This document shows, piece after piece, positions 16,737-26,873 of a DNA stretch of 64,000 bases. Location of the stretch: NCBI RefSeq assembly GCF_900112135.1, contig NZ_FOLC01000023.1, positions 1 through 64,000 of the forward strand, in the 5' to 3' direction. The stretch's first letter is position 1, and each line of letters begins with the position of its first letter. The notes beneath the pieces were generated by a model. The model searched no databases. It saw only the letters and a list, made by a program, of their open reading frames with translations, and was not told the DNA's origin. Source of the DNA: Collimonas sp. OK412. GTDB lineage: Bacteria; Pseudomonadota; Gammaproteobacteria; Burkholderiales; Burkholderiaceae_D. Position numbers and translations under genes: made by a program.

Positions 16737-18776
16737 CTATGCAATCAAACCGCGTTTCGCCAGCATCGGCTCCACCTTCGGATCGCGGCCGCGGAAGGCG
16801 CGGAACGCCAGCGCCGGATCCTGCTTGTTGCCGGAGCTGTAGATGTAGCGCCGCAGGCGCTCGGCGATTTTCTGCTCGAACGGATCGCCGGCTTCGATGA
16901 AGGCGTCGTAGGCGTCGGCATCCAGCACTTCGGCCCACATGTACACGTAATAACCCGCCGCGTAATCCGGGCCGCTGAACAGATGCTGGAAGTGCGACAG
17001 GTAATGGCGCTGGCCGATATCCTGCGGCACTCCCAGCAGCGCGCACTGCTGGGCTTCGAAGGCAGCGATGTCGACCTTGCTGCCGTTCGGCAGCGAGTGC
17101 AGCGCCATGTCGATCAGGGCCGGGCCGGCGTACATGATGGTGGCCCAGGCCTGGTCGAACTGGCGCGCGCGCTTCAGCTTTTCCAGCAAGGCCGGAGGCA
17201 TCGCCGCGCCGCTCTGGTAATGGCGGGCATGGCGCTGCAGCACCACTTCTTCCTCGGCCCAGTTCTCGAAAATCTGCGACGGCAATTCGACGTAATCCTG
17301 CAGCACCTGGGTGCCGGCCAGGCGCTCGTATTTCACTTGCGACAGCAAGCCGTGCAAGCCATGGCCGAATTCGTGGAACAAGGTGCGGACGTCGTCGAAA
17401 CTCAGCAGCGTGACATCCGCCTTGGCGAAATTATTGTTGTTGATGACCACCGGCAGCGTGCCGCCGTTGTGGCCGGACTGGCTGCGGAAGATATGCATCC
17501 AGGCGCCGCTGCGCTTGCTGGCGCGCGCATAATTGTCGCCGATGAACAAGCCGATCAGCGCATTGTCGCGGTTGCGCACTTCCCACAGGCGGGCGTCGGC
17601 GTGATGCAGCGCGACCCCGTGCTGCTCGACAAAGCTGAGGCCGAACAGGCGCTGGGCGCAGTCGAACATGGCGCCGATCATGTTTTCCAGCGCGAAGTAC
17701 GGCTTCAGTTCGGCATCGTCGAGATCGTAGCGCGCCTGCCGCACTTTCTCGGCCAGGTAACGCCAGTCCCAGGCCGCGATCGGCGTCGGCTGGCCCAGGC
17801 TGCGCGCCATCTCGGTCAGCGCCGCGCGGTCGTCCTCGGCTTTCTTCTTGGCTGGCTCCCATACCTTGCCGAGCAAGGCTGACACGGCTTCCGGCTTGCC
17901 GGCCATGCGGTCGACCAGCTGGTAGTCGGCATAGGTCGGATAACCGTGCAGCTGCGCCTGTTCCTGGCGCAGCGCCATGATTTCGGCGGCCACCGGCCGG
18001 TTGTCGTGGACGCCGTCACGGGCGCCGCGCGCGACCCGGCCGCGCCAGACCGCTTCGCGCAGGTCGCGCCGGTCCGAGAATGTCAGGAACGGTTCGGCCA
18101 GCGAGGGCGACAGCGTGATCACATGGCTGCCAGCCGGCAAGCCGCGCTGCTGCGCCGCCTCCTGGGCCGAAGCGCGCAAGAATTCAGGCAGGCCGGCCAG
18201 CGCGGCTTCGTCTTCCAGCGCCAGCGAAAAACCGGATTCGTCGGCCAGCACGTTTTGCGTGAACGCGGTGCTCAAGGCGGCCAGCCGTTCAGTCAATGCG
18301 CTGTAGCGCGCCCGCGACGCCGGCGGCAGGTTGGCGCCGGCGCGCACGAAATCCAGGTGCACGCGCTCCAGCAGGCGCAGCTGTTCGGGATCCAGGTCAA
18401 GTTCGGCGCGTCGCGCGTACAGCGCGGCGATGCGCGCGAACAGGCCGGCATGCAGGTAGATCGCATTCCTGTGCGCGGCCAGGCGCGGCGCCAGTTCGAC
18501 TTCCACCGCTTGCAGGGCAGGCGAAGTTTCGCTCGCGGTCAGGTTTTCGAACAGCAGGCTGATGCGGCTGTTCAGGCGGCCCGAAGCGTCGAAGGCGGCC
18601 AGCGTATTGGCGAAAGTCGGCGCCGCGGATTCGGCGGCAATGGCTTCGATCTCGGCCAGGTGCGCGGGCAGCGCGGCTTCAAACGCGGGGACGAAATGTT
18701 CCGCCTTTACCTGGTCGAAAGGCGGCAGTCCGTATGGGGTATTCCAGTCTTGCAACAGCGGGTTGATGGCGGTCAT
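16737..18776 (-). CDS. prlC: Oligopeptidase A, M3-family zinc metallopeptidase
   Basis: Cytoplasmic oligopeptidase that degrades signal peptides and other short peptides. About 679 residues, normal for the family. The zinc site is LFHEFGHGLHGLLSQ (HExxH) with the third ligand in DYVELPSQIFENW; the C-terminal region YAAGYYVYMWAEVLDADAYDAF is also typical. Start at 18776 (MTAINPLLQDWNTPYGLPPFD) is chosen because AGGA lies upstream; an in-frame ATG at 18788 is possible. Its 5' side faces the LexA box at 18904, about 130 bp away. Confidence 0.93.
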   Translation of the reverse strand: MTAINPLLQDWNTPYGLPPFDQVKAEHFVPAFEAALPAHLAEIEAIAAESAAPTFANTLAAFDASGRLNSRISLLFENLTASETSPALQAVEVELAPRLAAHRNAIYLHAGLFARIAALYARRAELDLDPEQLRLLERVHLDFVRAGANLPPASRARYSALTERLAALSTAFTQNVLADESGFSLALEDEAALAGLPEFLRASAQEAAQQRGLPAGSHVITLSPSLAEPFLTFSDRRDLREAVWRGRVARGARDGVHDNRPVAAEIMALRQEQAQLHGYPTYADYQLVDRMAGKPEAVSALLGKVWEPAKKKAEDDRAALTEMARSLGQPTPIAAWDWRYLAEKVRQARYDLDDAELKPYFALENMIGAMFDCAQRLFGLSFVEQHGVALHHADARLWEVRNRDNALIGLFIGDNYARASKRSGAWMHIFRSQSGHNGGTLPVVINNNNFAKADVTLLSFDDVRTLFHEFGHGLHGLLSQVKYERLAGTQVLQDYVELPSQIFENWAEEEVVLQRHARHYQSGAAMPPALLEKLKRARQFDQAWATIMYAGPALIDMALHSLPNGSKVDIAAFEAQQCALLGVPQDIGQRHYLSHFQHLFSGPDYAAGYYVYMWAEVLDADAYDAFIEAGDPFEQKIAERLRRYIYSSGNKQDPALAFRAFRGRDPKVEPMLAKRGLIA

Positions 18777-18903
18777 GGCAACTAGCATCCTGGCTAACGA
18801 AGAGAACGCTATTGTATAGCGCCGCGCGGATTCTCAACGCGACGCTGCGATAGTTGGCCGGCAGTAGCCGGGTATCGATTGGGTATTTCCGCCGCTTGAA
18901 TTA

Positions 18904-18923
18904 TACTGTACATACATACAGTA
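18904..18923. promoter_or_regulatory. LexA (SOS) box
   Basis: TACTGTACATACATACAGTA matches the E. coli LexA consensus CTGT-N8-ACAG exactly in its arms and differs from the ideal 20-mer at two central bases. It lies 22 bp upstream of the small gene at 18945 and overlaps its promoter region. Confidence 0.88.
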
Positions 18924-18944
18924 TAATTTGCGTGGAGAGATGTG

Positions 18945-19250
18945 ATGATCGTTGTCAGAAGACCGGAGCTTGACGCCATGACTGCCAGATTGAAAGCCGC
19001 TATCGCAGCCATCGTGACGCGCCATCGCAATGCCGACGCGCTGCTGACCTGGTCATTGATGCATCAGATCGAAAACGAAGCCATTGCAGCGCTGGCGCAA
19101 CTGGAAGATGTCGAGCTGGCGCAAATCAATATGCTGCGCGCCTACCCGGTCGCCTATCCGCGCACCGACGACCCGGTCAATTTCGGCAACGCCAACCGGG
19201 TGCCGGTGGTTTTTTCGCTGATCTACAACGAATACCGGCGCTCGCACTAA
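18945..19250 (+). CDS. Small protein of unknown function, predicted SOS-induced
   Basis: 101 residues, no signal peptide and no TM segment. It begins MIVVRRPELDAMTARLKAAIAAIVTRHRNADALLTW, mostly helical and basic, then an acidic helical middle (IENEAIAALAQLEDVELAQ), and ends with NFGNANRVPVVFSLIYNEYRRSH. GGAGAG stands six bases before ATG 18945. I do not recognise a family, and it has no SulA-like motif. The near-ideal LexA box directly upstream makes it a good candidate for a DNA-damage-induced gene. Confidence 0.7.
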   Translation: MIVVRRPELDAMTARLKAAIAAIVTRHRNADALLTWSLMHQIENEAIAALAQLEDVELAQINMLRAYPVAYPRTDDPVNFGNANRVPVVFSLIYNEYRRSH

Positions 19251-19274
19251 GCCACTAAGCGCCGCCGTTACGGC

Positions 19275-19754
19275 TTACAGGCCGAGCTCGCTCAGTCCCG
19301 GATGATCGTCGGGACGGCGCCCCAGCGGCCAGTGGTATTTGCGTTCCGATTCCTTGATCGGCAAGTCGTTGATGCTGGCATAGCGCCGGTGCATCAGGCC
19401 ATGTTCATCGAACTCCCAATTCTCGTTGCCGTAGGATCGGAACCAGTTGCCGGCCGCATCGTGGGACTCGTAGGCGAAACGCACGGCGATCCGGTTGCCG
19501 TCGAAAGCCCACAACTCCTTGATCAGGCGGTAATCCAGCTCGCGCTCCCACTTTCGGGTCAGGAATTGCACCACCTGCTCCCGTCCCTGCGGGAATTCAT
19601 GGCGGTTACGCCAGATGGTATCGACGGTATACGCCAGCGACACACGTTGCGGATCGCGGCTGTTCCAGCCGTCCTCCGCCATCCTCACCTTCTGTATCGC
19701 GGTCTCGCGGGTGAAGGGCGGGAACGGCGGACGGGCTTCGCTGGCTTGGCTCAT
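19275..19754 (-). CDS. NTF2-like protein, DUF1348 family
   Basis: 159-residue single-domain protein of the nuclear transport factor 2 superfamily, a cone-shaped fold used by small enzymes and binding proteins. Recognisable segments are [70 protein letters not shown], and the C-terminal [13 protein letters not shown]...[16 protein letters not shown] at good distance supports start 19754; the frame is open to 19868 but without family character. Substrate unknown. Confidence 0.85.
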   Translation of the reverse strand: MSQASEARPPFPPFTRETAIQKVRMAEDGWNSRDPQRVSLAYTVDTIWRNRHEFPQGREQVVQFLTRKWERELDYRLIKELWAFDGNRIAVRFAYESHDAAGNWFRSYGNENWEFDEHGLMHRRYASINDLPIKESERKYHWPLGRRPDDHPGLSELGL

Positions 19755-19926
19755 GGTAAGGCTCCTGGGTCGATGGATGGAAGGCTGCGGCAGGCGCTGG
19801 CTGCGGACAAGCCAATACTCTACGCAATATTCCGCCGGCCCGCTGGCGGCCGGTTTACGGGGTAGCAAAGCGCAGCACAGCGATAAGGGATAAAGTGTCG
19901 CCTGGCATTTTCAAAGGCATTGCAAG

Positions 19927-21120
19927 ATGGAACAAGCACAACCCGGCAAACTCAGCCCCGGCCTGGTGATCATGATGTCGGTCGCTACCGGCGTCGCGGT
20001 GGCCAGCAACTATTACGCGCAGCCGCTGCTGCATACCATTGCCGCCCGCTTCGGCATTTCCAACGGCAGCGCCGGCCTGATCGTGACCGTGGCCCAGCTC
20101 GGTTATGCGCTGGGCCTGATGCTGCTGGTTCCGCTGGCCGACATCCTGGAACGGAAGAAACTGATCGTCATCATGACCTTGCTGTCCGCCTGCGGGCTGC
20201 TGATCACCGCCACCGCGCAGAGCATGGCGTTCGTCTTGCTCGGGACCGCGCTGACCGGATTGTTTTCCGTGGTGTCGCAGGTGCTGGTGCCGTTTGCCGC
20301 GACCCTGGCGGCGCCGCAGGAACGCGGCAAGGTGGTCGGCCACGTGATGACCGGCCTGCTGCTGGGCATCCTGCTGGCGCGCACCGTGGCCGGCTACCTG
20401 TCGGCGCTGGGCGGCTGGCAGACCGTGTACTGGTTCGGCGCGGCGCTGATGATCGTGACGGCGATCGCGCTGGGACGCGCCCTGCCGCGCCACCATCAAT
20501 CGCAAAGCTTGAGCTATCCGCGTTTGCTGGCGTCAATCCTGACCTTGTTCGTCGCGGAGCCGGTGCTGCGCATCCGCGCCCTGCTGGGTGCGATCATCTT
20601 CGCCGTGTTCAGCGTGCTGTGGACGTCGATTTCCTTTTTGCTGGCGGCTGAGCCTTTCCATTATTCCGACGGCACCATCGGCCTGTTCGGCCTGGTCGGC
20701 GCCGCCGGCGCCATGGCTGCCTCGCACGCCGGGCGGCTGGCGGACCGCGGCCATGCCGGCCGTTCGACTTCCATCGGCCTGGCGCTGCTGTTGCTGTCGT
20801 GGCTGCCGCTGGTGTTCGCCAAGAGCTCGCTGACCGGCCTGATCGTCGGCATCCTGCTGCTGGACCTGATGGTGCAGGCAATCCACGTCACCAACCTGAG
20901 CGTGATCAATCACCTGCATCCCGAATCGCGGAACCGCCTGACCGCCGGCTACATGACGTGCTACTTCATCGGCGGCGCCTGCGGTTCGGTGCTGTCGACC
21001 TCGATGTACGGCTACGCCGGCTGGTTCGGCGTGTCGATGACAGGCGCCGGATTAAGCGCAGCCGGCCTGCTCATCTGGCTGCTGGCCGAGCGCAAGGGCA
21101 AGCCTGCGCCGACGCATTAG
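19927..21120 (+). CDS. Major facilitator superfamily exporter (DHA1-like)
   Basis: 397-residue inner-membrane transporter with twelve predicted TM helices. The first loop motif is DILERKKLIV, and the fifth helix region GLLLGILLARTVAGYLSALGGW matches motif C of drug/proton antiporters. The typical start is SNYYAQPLLHTIAARFGISNGSAGLIVTVAQLGYALGL. It stands alone between a divergent NTF2-like gene and the converging trehalase gene. The transported compound cannot be told from the sequence. Confidence 0.87.
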   Translation: MEQAQPGKLSPGLVIMMSVATGVAVASNYYAQPLLHTIAARFGISNGSAGLIVTVAQLGYALGLMLLVPLADILERKKLIVIMTLLSACGLLITATAQSMAFVLLGTALTGLFSVVSQVLVPFAATLAAPQERGKVVGHVMTGLLLGILLARTVAGYLSALGGWQTVYWFGAALMIVTAIALGRALPRHHQSQSLSYPRLLASILTLFVAEPVLRIRALLGAIIFAVFSVLWTSISFLLAAEPFHYSDGTIGLFGLVGAAGAMAASHAGRLADRGHAGRSTSIGLALLLLSWLPLVFAKSSLTGLIVGILLLDLMVQAIHVTNLSVINHLHPESRNRLTAGYMTCYFIGGACGSVLSTSMYGYAGWFGVSMTGAGLSAAGLLIWLLAERKGKPAPTH

Positions 21121-21144
21121 GAGCTGCCGGCAGCAGGCCCCGGG

Positions 21145-22788
21145 TCACGGCCGCTGCAGCTCGGGATACAGCGCCATCAGCTGCATCGCCACGCCGTTGG
21201 TCCAGCCGAAACCATCCTGCAAGGCGTATTCGCCGCCGCCGGCCGCGGCGCCGCTGGCGGTCACATCGTATTTCTCCACCAGCTTGCCGCTGCCGGCATA
21301 AACCTGCTGCACCTTGCCCATCCAGCGCGCAGCGATATCGCGCGCCAGGGCATGCAAACCGTAACGGTTCAAGCCGTCCACCGCAATCCATTGCAGCGGC
21401 GCCCAGCCGTTGGGGGCGTCCCACTGCTGCCCGCTGTCGACCGGCGTGGTGACAACGCCATGCGGCTTGAGCAGCTCCTTGCCGGTCCAGCGCGCCACAC
21501 GCGCTGCCTGCGCCGGTTCAGCGATGCCGGTGAACAGGGGATAGAGCGTGGCGGCGCCGGGACGTGCGGTCGGCTGCCGTTTGACCCATTGGTAGTCGAC
21601 GTAGTAGCCGGCCGATTCATCCCACAGATATTTTTGCACCGCGACGCGCCGACGCTCGGCGCGCTGCTTGAAATCGTTGCTGCAGGCAAGGTCGTGCAGC
21701 CGTTCGCAGCCAAGGCGGATCGCGTTTTCCAGGCCGTATAGCAAACTGTTGAGGTCGACCGGCAGGATGGCGGTAGTCTCGATGGCGGCAAGCGTCTTGC
21801 CGTCGGCGAACCAGCGGCTGCTGAAATCCCAGCCGCTTTCGGCGCCGGCGCGCACATCGCGGTAAACCTCGGCAGGCTGACGACCGCTTTGCTTGGCCAG
21901 CTTGACGTCCTCGGCATACGATTCGTCGCGCGGCGCTGCGCGGTCATCGTAGTAGCGGTTCAGCACGCTGCCGTCGGCCAGCGCCACTACCCGCCGGTAT
22001 GCCGCGCCAGGCTTGAGATCGTGTTCGCCATCCATCCAGAAGCCGTACTCGCGCCGCAGCTGCGGCAGGTAGCGCGCATAGGCGCCGGCTTCGTCGCCGC
22101 TCGACAGCAGGCCGACCATCTTGTAGTAGAACGGCGGCTGCGAGCGGCTCAGGTAATAACTGCGGTTGCCGTTCGGGATGTGGCCGTAGCGGTCGATCAG
22201 GCTGGAAAAATTATCGACCATCGCTCGCATCAGCTGCGGCTTGCCGTTCTGCAGCAGGCCCAGCATGGTGAAGTAGGAATCCCAGTAATACACTTCGCGG
22301 AAGCGTCCGCCCGGCACCACATAAGGCTGCGGCAAAGGCAGCAGCGAAGAGGCCGCGCCGGCCGGCGCCGGCTGCTGGGTCAGGTGCGGCCACAGGCCGG
22401 CTATATGCTGCTGCAGCGACTGGCTGCGGTCGCTGGTGTAGGCGTCCGCATTGTCTTTCGGCAGGTCAAAATGCTGGCGGACAAAATCCACCAAGGTAAA
22501 ACCAGGCTGGTTACTTGTACGCTTGTATTCCGTCTCGATGGCGGCGGGCCGGCCTTTCGGCAAGGCGTCGGCAAAGGTCTTGCCGTCGCCGAAAACATGG
22601 CCCAGCTGCACCGCGGCAAACAGTTGCGGATACAGCTCGGACGGCGGCGCCGGATATGCGGCGACGGCGACATCGCGGCCGGCTGGCGCATCGGCACGCG
22701 ACGGCGTGGCAAAAGCGAGGCTGGCGGCTATTGCCACGAGCGCCAGATGCAAACGGCGGTGCGGTATCAAGGTTAAGGAAAAAGACAT
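21145..22788 (-). CDS. treA: Periplasmic alpha,alpha-trehalase
   Basis: Hydrolyses trehalose to two glucose molecules in the periplasm; glycoside hydrolase family 37, 547 residues. A Sec signal (HLALVAIAASLAFATPSRADA) is followed by signature 1 PGGRFREVYYWDSYF and signature 2 QWDAPNGWAPLQ. The catalytic Asp is expected in GAESGWDFSSRWF. GGAG precedes the start at 22788. It lies downstream of the nas operon on the same strand with a 66-bp gap, but is functionally unrelated to it. Confidence 0.93.
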   Translation of the reverse strand: MSFSLTLIPHRRLHLALVAIAASLAFATPSRADAPAGRDVAVAAYPAPPSELYPQLFAAVQLGHVFGDGKTFADALPKGRPAAIETEYKRTSNQPGFTLVDFVRQHFDLPKDNADAYTSDRSQSLQQHIAGLWPHLTQQPAPAGAASSLLPLPQPYVVPGGRFREVYYWDSYFTMLGLLQNGKPQLMRAMVDNFSSLIDRYGHIPNGNRSYYLSRSQPPFYYKMVGLLSSGDEAGAYARYLPQLRREYGFWMDGEHDLKPGAAYRRVVALADGSVLNRYYDDRAAPRDESYAEDVKLAKQSGRQPAEVYRDVRAGAESGWDFSSRWFADGKTLAAIETTAILPVDLNSLLYGLENAIRLGCERLHDLACSNDFKQRAERRRVAVQKYLWDESAGYYVDYQWVKRQPTARPGAATLYPLFTGIAEPAQAARVARWTGKELLKPHGVVTTPVDSGQQWDAPNGWAPLQWIAVDGLNRYGLHALARDIAARWMGKVQQVYAGSGKLVEKYDVTASGAAAGGGEYALQDGFGWTNGVAMQLMALYPELQRP

Positions 22789-22854
22789 GTCTCGGCTCCA
22801 TCATCTCTGGTCCAGGCAGGGATGATGGTAACGCAGTCGAGCAAACCGATCCGT

Positions 22855-25620
22855 TTATGCGGTTTCTTCCGCCAGGATTTCGGTCAGCAGTTTCTTGATC
22901 TCGGGGACGCAGGATCCGCAATTGCCGCCCGCCTTCAGGCAAGCGGTCACTTGCGCCACAGTGTTCAGCCCCTCTGCGCGAACCGCCGTGCAGATGGTGT
23001 TGCGGCCGACGCCGAAACACGAGCATACGGTAGGGCCGGTATCGGCGCCCTTCGCTATCGGCTGGCCCAGCAGCAGGCCGACCCTGTCGGCGTCTTCCAG
23101 CCGGTCCTTGGCGAACAGGCTGGCCAGCCAGGCGCGCGACGGCAGGTCGGGCCGCGGCGACAGGAACACGCAGGCGTCGATGCGGTCGTCCACCACGTGC
23201 ACGGCGCGATAGATGCCCGCGCTGGCATCCTGGTATTCCAGCCAGTCGGCGTCGGCAACGTCGACATCCAGCAAGCTGGCGGCCCAGGCGCCGTGATCGG
23301 CGATCGGGCTGCGGCCGGCCAGCTCGTAGCGGTTGAAGCGCCGGCCCTGGATCCTTGTCCAGTGGGTGACGTCGTCGAGCATCGGCAGCCTGCGGCTCAG
23401 CACAAAACCGTACCAGGCCACGCGGAATTCCTCGACCAGCACCGGCGTGTGCTTGAATTCCGGTTCGCCCGAAACCGGATCGACCACCGGATTGACCAGC
23501 GCGCCCACCCGCGCATCCGAAGCCGATTGCCCGTTCCAGTGGATAGGCACAAAAATGCTGCCGCGCGCGATGCCGCCGCCATGCTGCACCCGCGCCACCA
23601 TCGATCCCCAGCGGCTGGCCACGCGCGCCAGCATGCCTTCGCGCACGCCATACAGCAAAGCGTCCTGCGGATGCATGTCGACAAAAGATTCCGGCACGTG
23701 GTCGGCCAGCTTGGGCGACTTGCCGGTGCGTGTCATGGTGTGCCACTGGTCGCGCACGCGGCCGGTATTCAGGCTCAGCGGATATTCGCTGTCGGTGGCG
23801 TGGCGCGGCGCCCTTGGCACGGTGGCGACAAAGCGCGCCTTGCCGTCGGCATGGGCAAACCGGCCGTCGGCGAACAGCCGCGCCGTACCCTGTTTTTCGC
23901 CGGAGGCTGTAGTGACGATCGGCCATTGCACCGGCTGCAAGGCATCGAAGGCGGCCTGGCCGAGGCCGCTCAGGCCGGCCAGGTTGAACATCCGGCGCAG
24001 GCCGAAAGCGTCGCCGTTGCGGAAAGCGCTGAGGCGCGCGTGCTCGTCGAACACCTGGTGCGCCGCGCTGAAATCGAAACCTGCGTAGCCCATGCGCTGC
24101 GCCACCTGGCACAGGATCTGCCAATCGGCGCGCGCCTCGCCCGGCGCCGGCAGGAAAGCGCGCTGGCGCGAGATGCGGCGTTCCGAACTGGTGACCGTGC
24201 CATCCTTCTCGCCCCAGCCCATGGCCGGCAGCAAGACATGGGCAAAGGCATTGGTGTCGGTTTTTTCGATGATGTCGGACACCACCACCAGCTCGCACTT
24301 GGCGAGCGCACGCTGCACCTGGTCGGCATCCGGCAGGCTGACCACCGGGTTGGTGGCGATGATCCACACCGCCTTGACGCGGCCGGCCTCGATTGCCTGG
24401 AACAGGTCGACTGCCTTCAGCCCCGGCCGCTCCGCCATGCGCGGCGCCTGCCAGAAATCCTGCACGGTCTGCCGATGCCGGTGATTGTCGAGCTCCATGT
24501 GCGCCGCCAGCATGTTCGCCAGGCCGCCGACTTCGCGGCCGCCCATGGCGTTCGGCTGGCCGGTGATCGAGAACGGTCCCATGCCTTCCTTGCCGATGCG
24601 TCCGGTCAGCAAATGGCAATTGATGATGCTGTTGACCTTGTCGGTGCCGGACGACGATTGGTTGACGCCTTGCGAAAAGGCGGTGACCACTTTTTCATTC
24701 GCCGCGAACCATTCGTAGAAAGTCAGCAAGTCTTGCGGATCGAGCTTGCAGCTTTTTGCCACCGCGGCGAGGTCGGCGCAATCGGCTTCGGCCGCTTCCA
24801 GCGCGGCGGCCAGGCCGTTGGTGTGCGCTTCGACGAAACCGGCGTCGGCGGCATCGTGGCGCGCCAGGAAACTGAGCAGGCCGTTGAACAGCCAGACATC
24901 GCTGCCGGCCTTGAGCGGCAGGTGCAGGTCGGCCAGCTCGCACGTCGCGGTGCGGCGCGGATCGATCACCACCAGCTTCATCTGCGGCCGCGTTTCCTTG
25001 ATCCTGGCGATACGCTGGAACAGGATCGGATGGCACCAGGCAGTGTTGGAACCGACCAGCACCACCAGGTCAGCCAGCTCCAGATCCTCATAACAGACCG
25101 GCACCAGGTCGGCGCCGAACGCGCGCTTGTGGCCGGCTACCGCGGACGACATGCACAAGCGCGAATTGGTATCGATATTGGCGCTGCCGATGTAGCCCTT
25201 CATCAACTTGTTGGCGATGTAATAGTCTTCCGTCAGCAACTGGCCGGAGACATACAGAGCGACAGCGTCCGGCCCGTGCTGCTCCACGATCGAACGGAAC
25301 CCGTGCGCGACCTTGTCCAGCGCTGCATCCCAGGATACGCGCTGCATGGACTGCCGGCCATCGTTCTCGACCAGCATCTGCGGATGCAGCAAACGCCCTT
25401 CCAGGTCGACCGTCTCGCCCAGCGCCGAACCCTTGACGCACAGCCGGCCCGCATTCGAGGCATGGCTTTCATCGCCGGCGATGTCGACCTGGCCATCGCC
25501 GCCCACTGTGGCGCGCACGCCGCAGCCGACGCCGCAGTATGGGCAGGTGGTCAGCGTGCCGTGCTGCCTGGCGGCCAGCTGGCCGGCGGCAAGCAGGGGA
25601 AAAGTCGGGACCTGGTTCAT
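22855..25620 (-). CDS. nasA: Assimilatory nitrate reductase catalytic subunit
   Basis: Cytoplasmic molybdoenzyme reducing nitrate to nitrite for nitrogen assimilation, 921 residues. The N-terminus binds a [4Fe-4S] cluster (CPYCGVGCGV then LCVKG), followed by bis-MGD domains with TNPVVSLPDADQ, FSITGQPNAMGGREVGGLANML and the C-terminal dinucleotide-binding domain (SLNTGRVRDQWHTMTRTGKS). A BFD-like [2Fe-2S] module is fused at the end (VCSCFGVGRNTI...GGNCGSCVPEIKKLL). The start MNQVPTF at 25620 lies 11 bp after the upstream stop. Last gene of the operon. Confidence 0.94.
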   Translation of the reverse strand: MNQVPTFPLLAAGQLAARQHGTLTTCPYCGVGCGVRATVGGDGQVDIAGDESHASNAGRLCVKGSALGETVDLEGRLLHPQMLVENDGRQSMQRVSWDAALDKVAHGFRSIVEQHGPDAVALYVSGQLLTEDYYIANKLMKGYIGSANIDTNSRLCMSSAVAGHKRAFGADLVPVCYEDLELADLVVLVGSNTAWCHPILFQRIARIKETRPQMKLVVIDPRRTATCELADLHLPLKAGSDVWLFNGLLSFLARHDAADAGFVEAHTNGLAAALEAAEADCADLAAVAKSCKLDPQDLLTFYEWFAANEKVVTAFSQGVNQSSSGTDKVNSIINCHLLTGRIGKEGMGPFSITGQPNAMGGREVGGLANMLAAHMELDNHRHRQTVQDFWQAPRMAERPGLKAVDLFQAIEAGRVKAVWIIATNPVVSLPDADQVQRALAKCELVVVSDIIEKTDTNAFAHVLLPAMGWGEKDGTVTSSERRISRQRAFLPAPGEARADWQILCQVAQRMGYAGFDFSAAHQVFDEHARLSAFRNGDAFGLRRMFNLAGLSGLGQAAFDALQPVQWPIVTTASGEKQGTARLFADGRFAHADGKARFVATVPRAPRHATDSEYPLSLNTGRVRDQWHTMTRTGKSPKLADHVPESFVDMHPQDALLYGVREGMLARVASRWGSMVARVQHGGGIARGSIFVPIHWNGQSASDARVGALVNPVVDPVSGEPEFKHTPVLVEEFRVAWYGFVLSRRLPMLDDVTHWTRIQGRRFNRYELAGRSPIADHGAWAASLLDVDVADADWLEYQDASAGIYRAVHVVDDRIDACVFLSPRPDLPSRAWLASLFAKDRLEDADRVGLLLGQPIAKGADTGPTVCSCFGVGRNTICTAVRAEGLNTVAQVTACLKAGGNCGSCVPEIKKLLTEILAEETA

Positions 25621-25631
25621 CGGCGCTCCGT

Positions 25632-26873
25632 TCAGGCAGCCTGGGCGCACAGCGCCTGGCCGAACAGCAACTGGCTGCGCAGCGCCGAAATATCGGTGCG
25701 GCGCTGGATCATCTCGAAATACCAGGGACCGTCCTTGACGTCGCCGTACAGCACCGCGCCGACGATATGCGGACCGTTGATCACCAGCCGCTTGTAGACG
25801 CCGCGGCGCGGATCGCGCAGCACCAGGTCTTCACTGCCTTCGCCGCCGATGAAGTCGCCGGCGGAATACAGGTCGACGCCGGTGACCTTGAGCTTGGTGG
25901 CGGTGGCTTGCTGCACATAGCGTCGATGGCCGGCGCCGGCGAGGTGGGCGCCGCACACGCGCGCCTGGTCCCAGATCGGCGCCACCAGCCCGAAAGTGGC
26001 CATGCGGTGCTGCACGCATTCGCCTACCGCATAGATGCGCGGATCGTAGGTCTGCAAAGTATCGTCGACCACGATTGCGCGTTCGCAATGCAGCCCGGCC
26101 TGCTGCGCCAGTTCGATATTGGGGCGGACGCCGACGGTCATCACCACCAGGTCGGCCGGGATTTCCGTGCCGTCCTTGAAGCGTACGGCGGTAACCTGTC
26201 CGGCGCCGACGATTTCAGCGGTCTGAGCGTTCAGTAAAAAACGCAGGCCCTTCTGTTCCAGCGCTTTCTTCAGCAGGATCGCCGCCGACTTGTCCAGCTG
26301 CCTTTCCATCAGGCTGTCCATGACATGCACCACCGTCACATCCATGCCTTGCCGCAGCAGGCCGTTGGCCGCTTCCAGCCCGAGCAGGCCGCCGCCGATC
26401 ACCACCGCGTGCCGGTGATCGCGCGCCGCCGCCAGCATGGTTTCGACATCCTGGATATCGCGGAAAGCGATCACGCCCGGCAGCTGGTGTCCCGGCACCG
26501 GGATGATGAAAGGCTTGGAGCCGGTCGCCAGCAGCAAGCGGTCGTAACGCAGTTCGACGCCTGCGCGCGAACGGACGATGCGGCGCTGGCGGTCTATGCC
26601 CGTCACCGGATCGCCGGCATGCAGCGTGATGCCGTGCTGCCGGTACCACTCTGGCGTGTTGAGCATGATGTCATCCATGCTCTTGTCGCCCGCCAGCAGC
26701 GGCGACAGCAGGATGCGGTTGTAATTGCCGTGCGGCTCGGCGCCGAACACGGTGATGTCGTACAGGTCCGGCGCCAGCTTGAGCAGCTCTTCGACCGTGC
26801 GCATGCCCGCCATGCCGTTGCCGATCACCGCCAGCGCCGGTTTCTTGCTTACCGATGGCGCGCCGGCTGTCAT
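25632..26873 (-). CDS. nasB: FAD/NAD-dependent reductase subunit for nitrate reductase
   Basis: 413-residue flavoprotein that passes electrons from NAD(P)H, most likely to NasA. It has FAD-binding VIGNGMAGMRTVEELL, an NAD-binding VVIGGGLLGLEAANGLL, and IYAVGECVQHR near the end, as in nitrite/rubredoxin reductases. It equals the N-terminal reductase part of NirB without the sirohaem domain. ATG 26873 overlaps the nirD stop by 4 bp; longer upstream reading in this frame runs through nirD and is not real. Symbol given by context. Confidence 0.82.
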   Translation of the reverse strand: MTAGAPSVSKKPALAVIGNGMAGMRTVEELLKLAPDLYDITVFGAEPHGNYNRILLSPLLAGDKSMDDIMLNTPEWYRQHGITLHAGDPVTGIDRQRRIVRSRAGVELRYDRLLLATGSKPFIIPVPGHQLPGVIAFRDIQDVETMLAAARDHRHAVVIGGGLLGLEAANGLLRQGMDVTVVHVMDSLMERQLDKSAAILLKKALEQKGLRFLLNAQTAEIVGAGQVTAVRFKDGTEIPADLVVMTVGVRPNIELAQQAGLHCERAIVVDDTLQTYDPRIYAVGECVQHRMATFGLVAPIWDQARVCGAHLAGAGHRRYVQQATATKLKVTGVDLYSAGDFIGGEGSEDLVLRDPRRGVYKRLVINGPHIVGAVLYGDVKDGPWYFEMIQRRTDISALRSQLLFGQALCAQAA

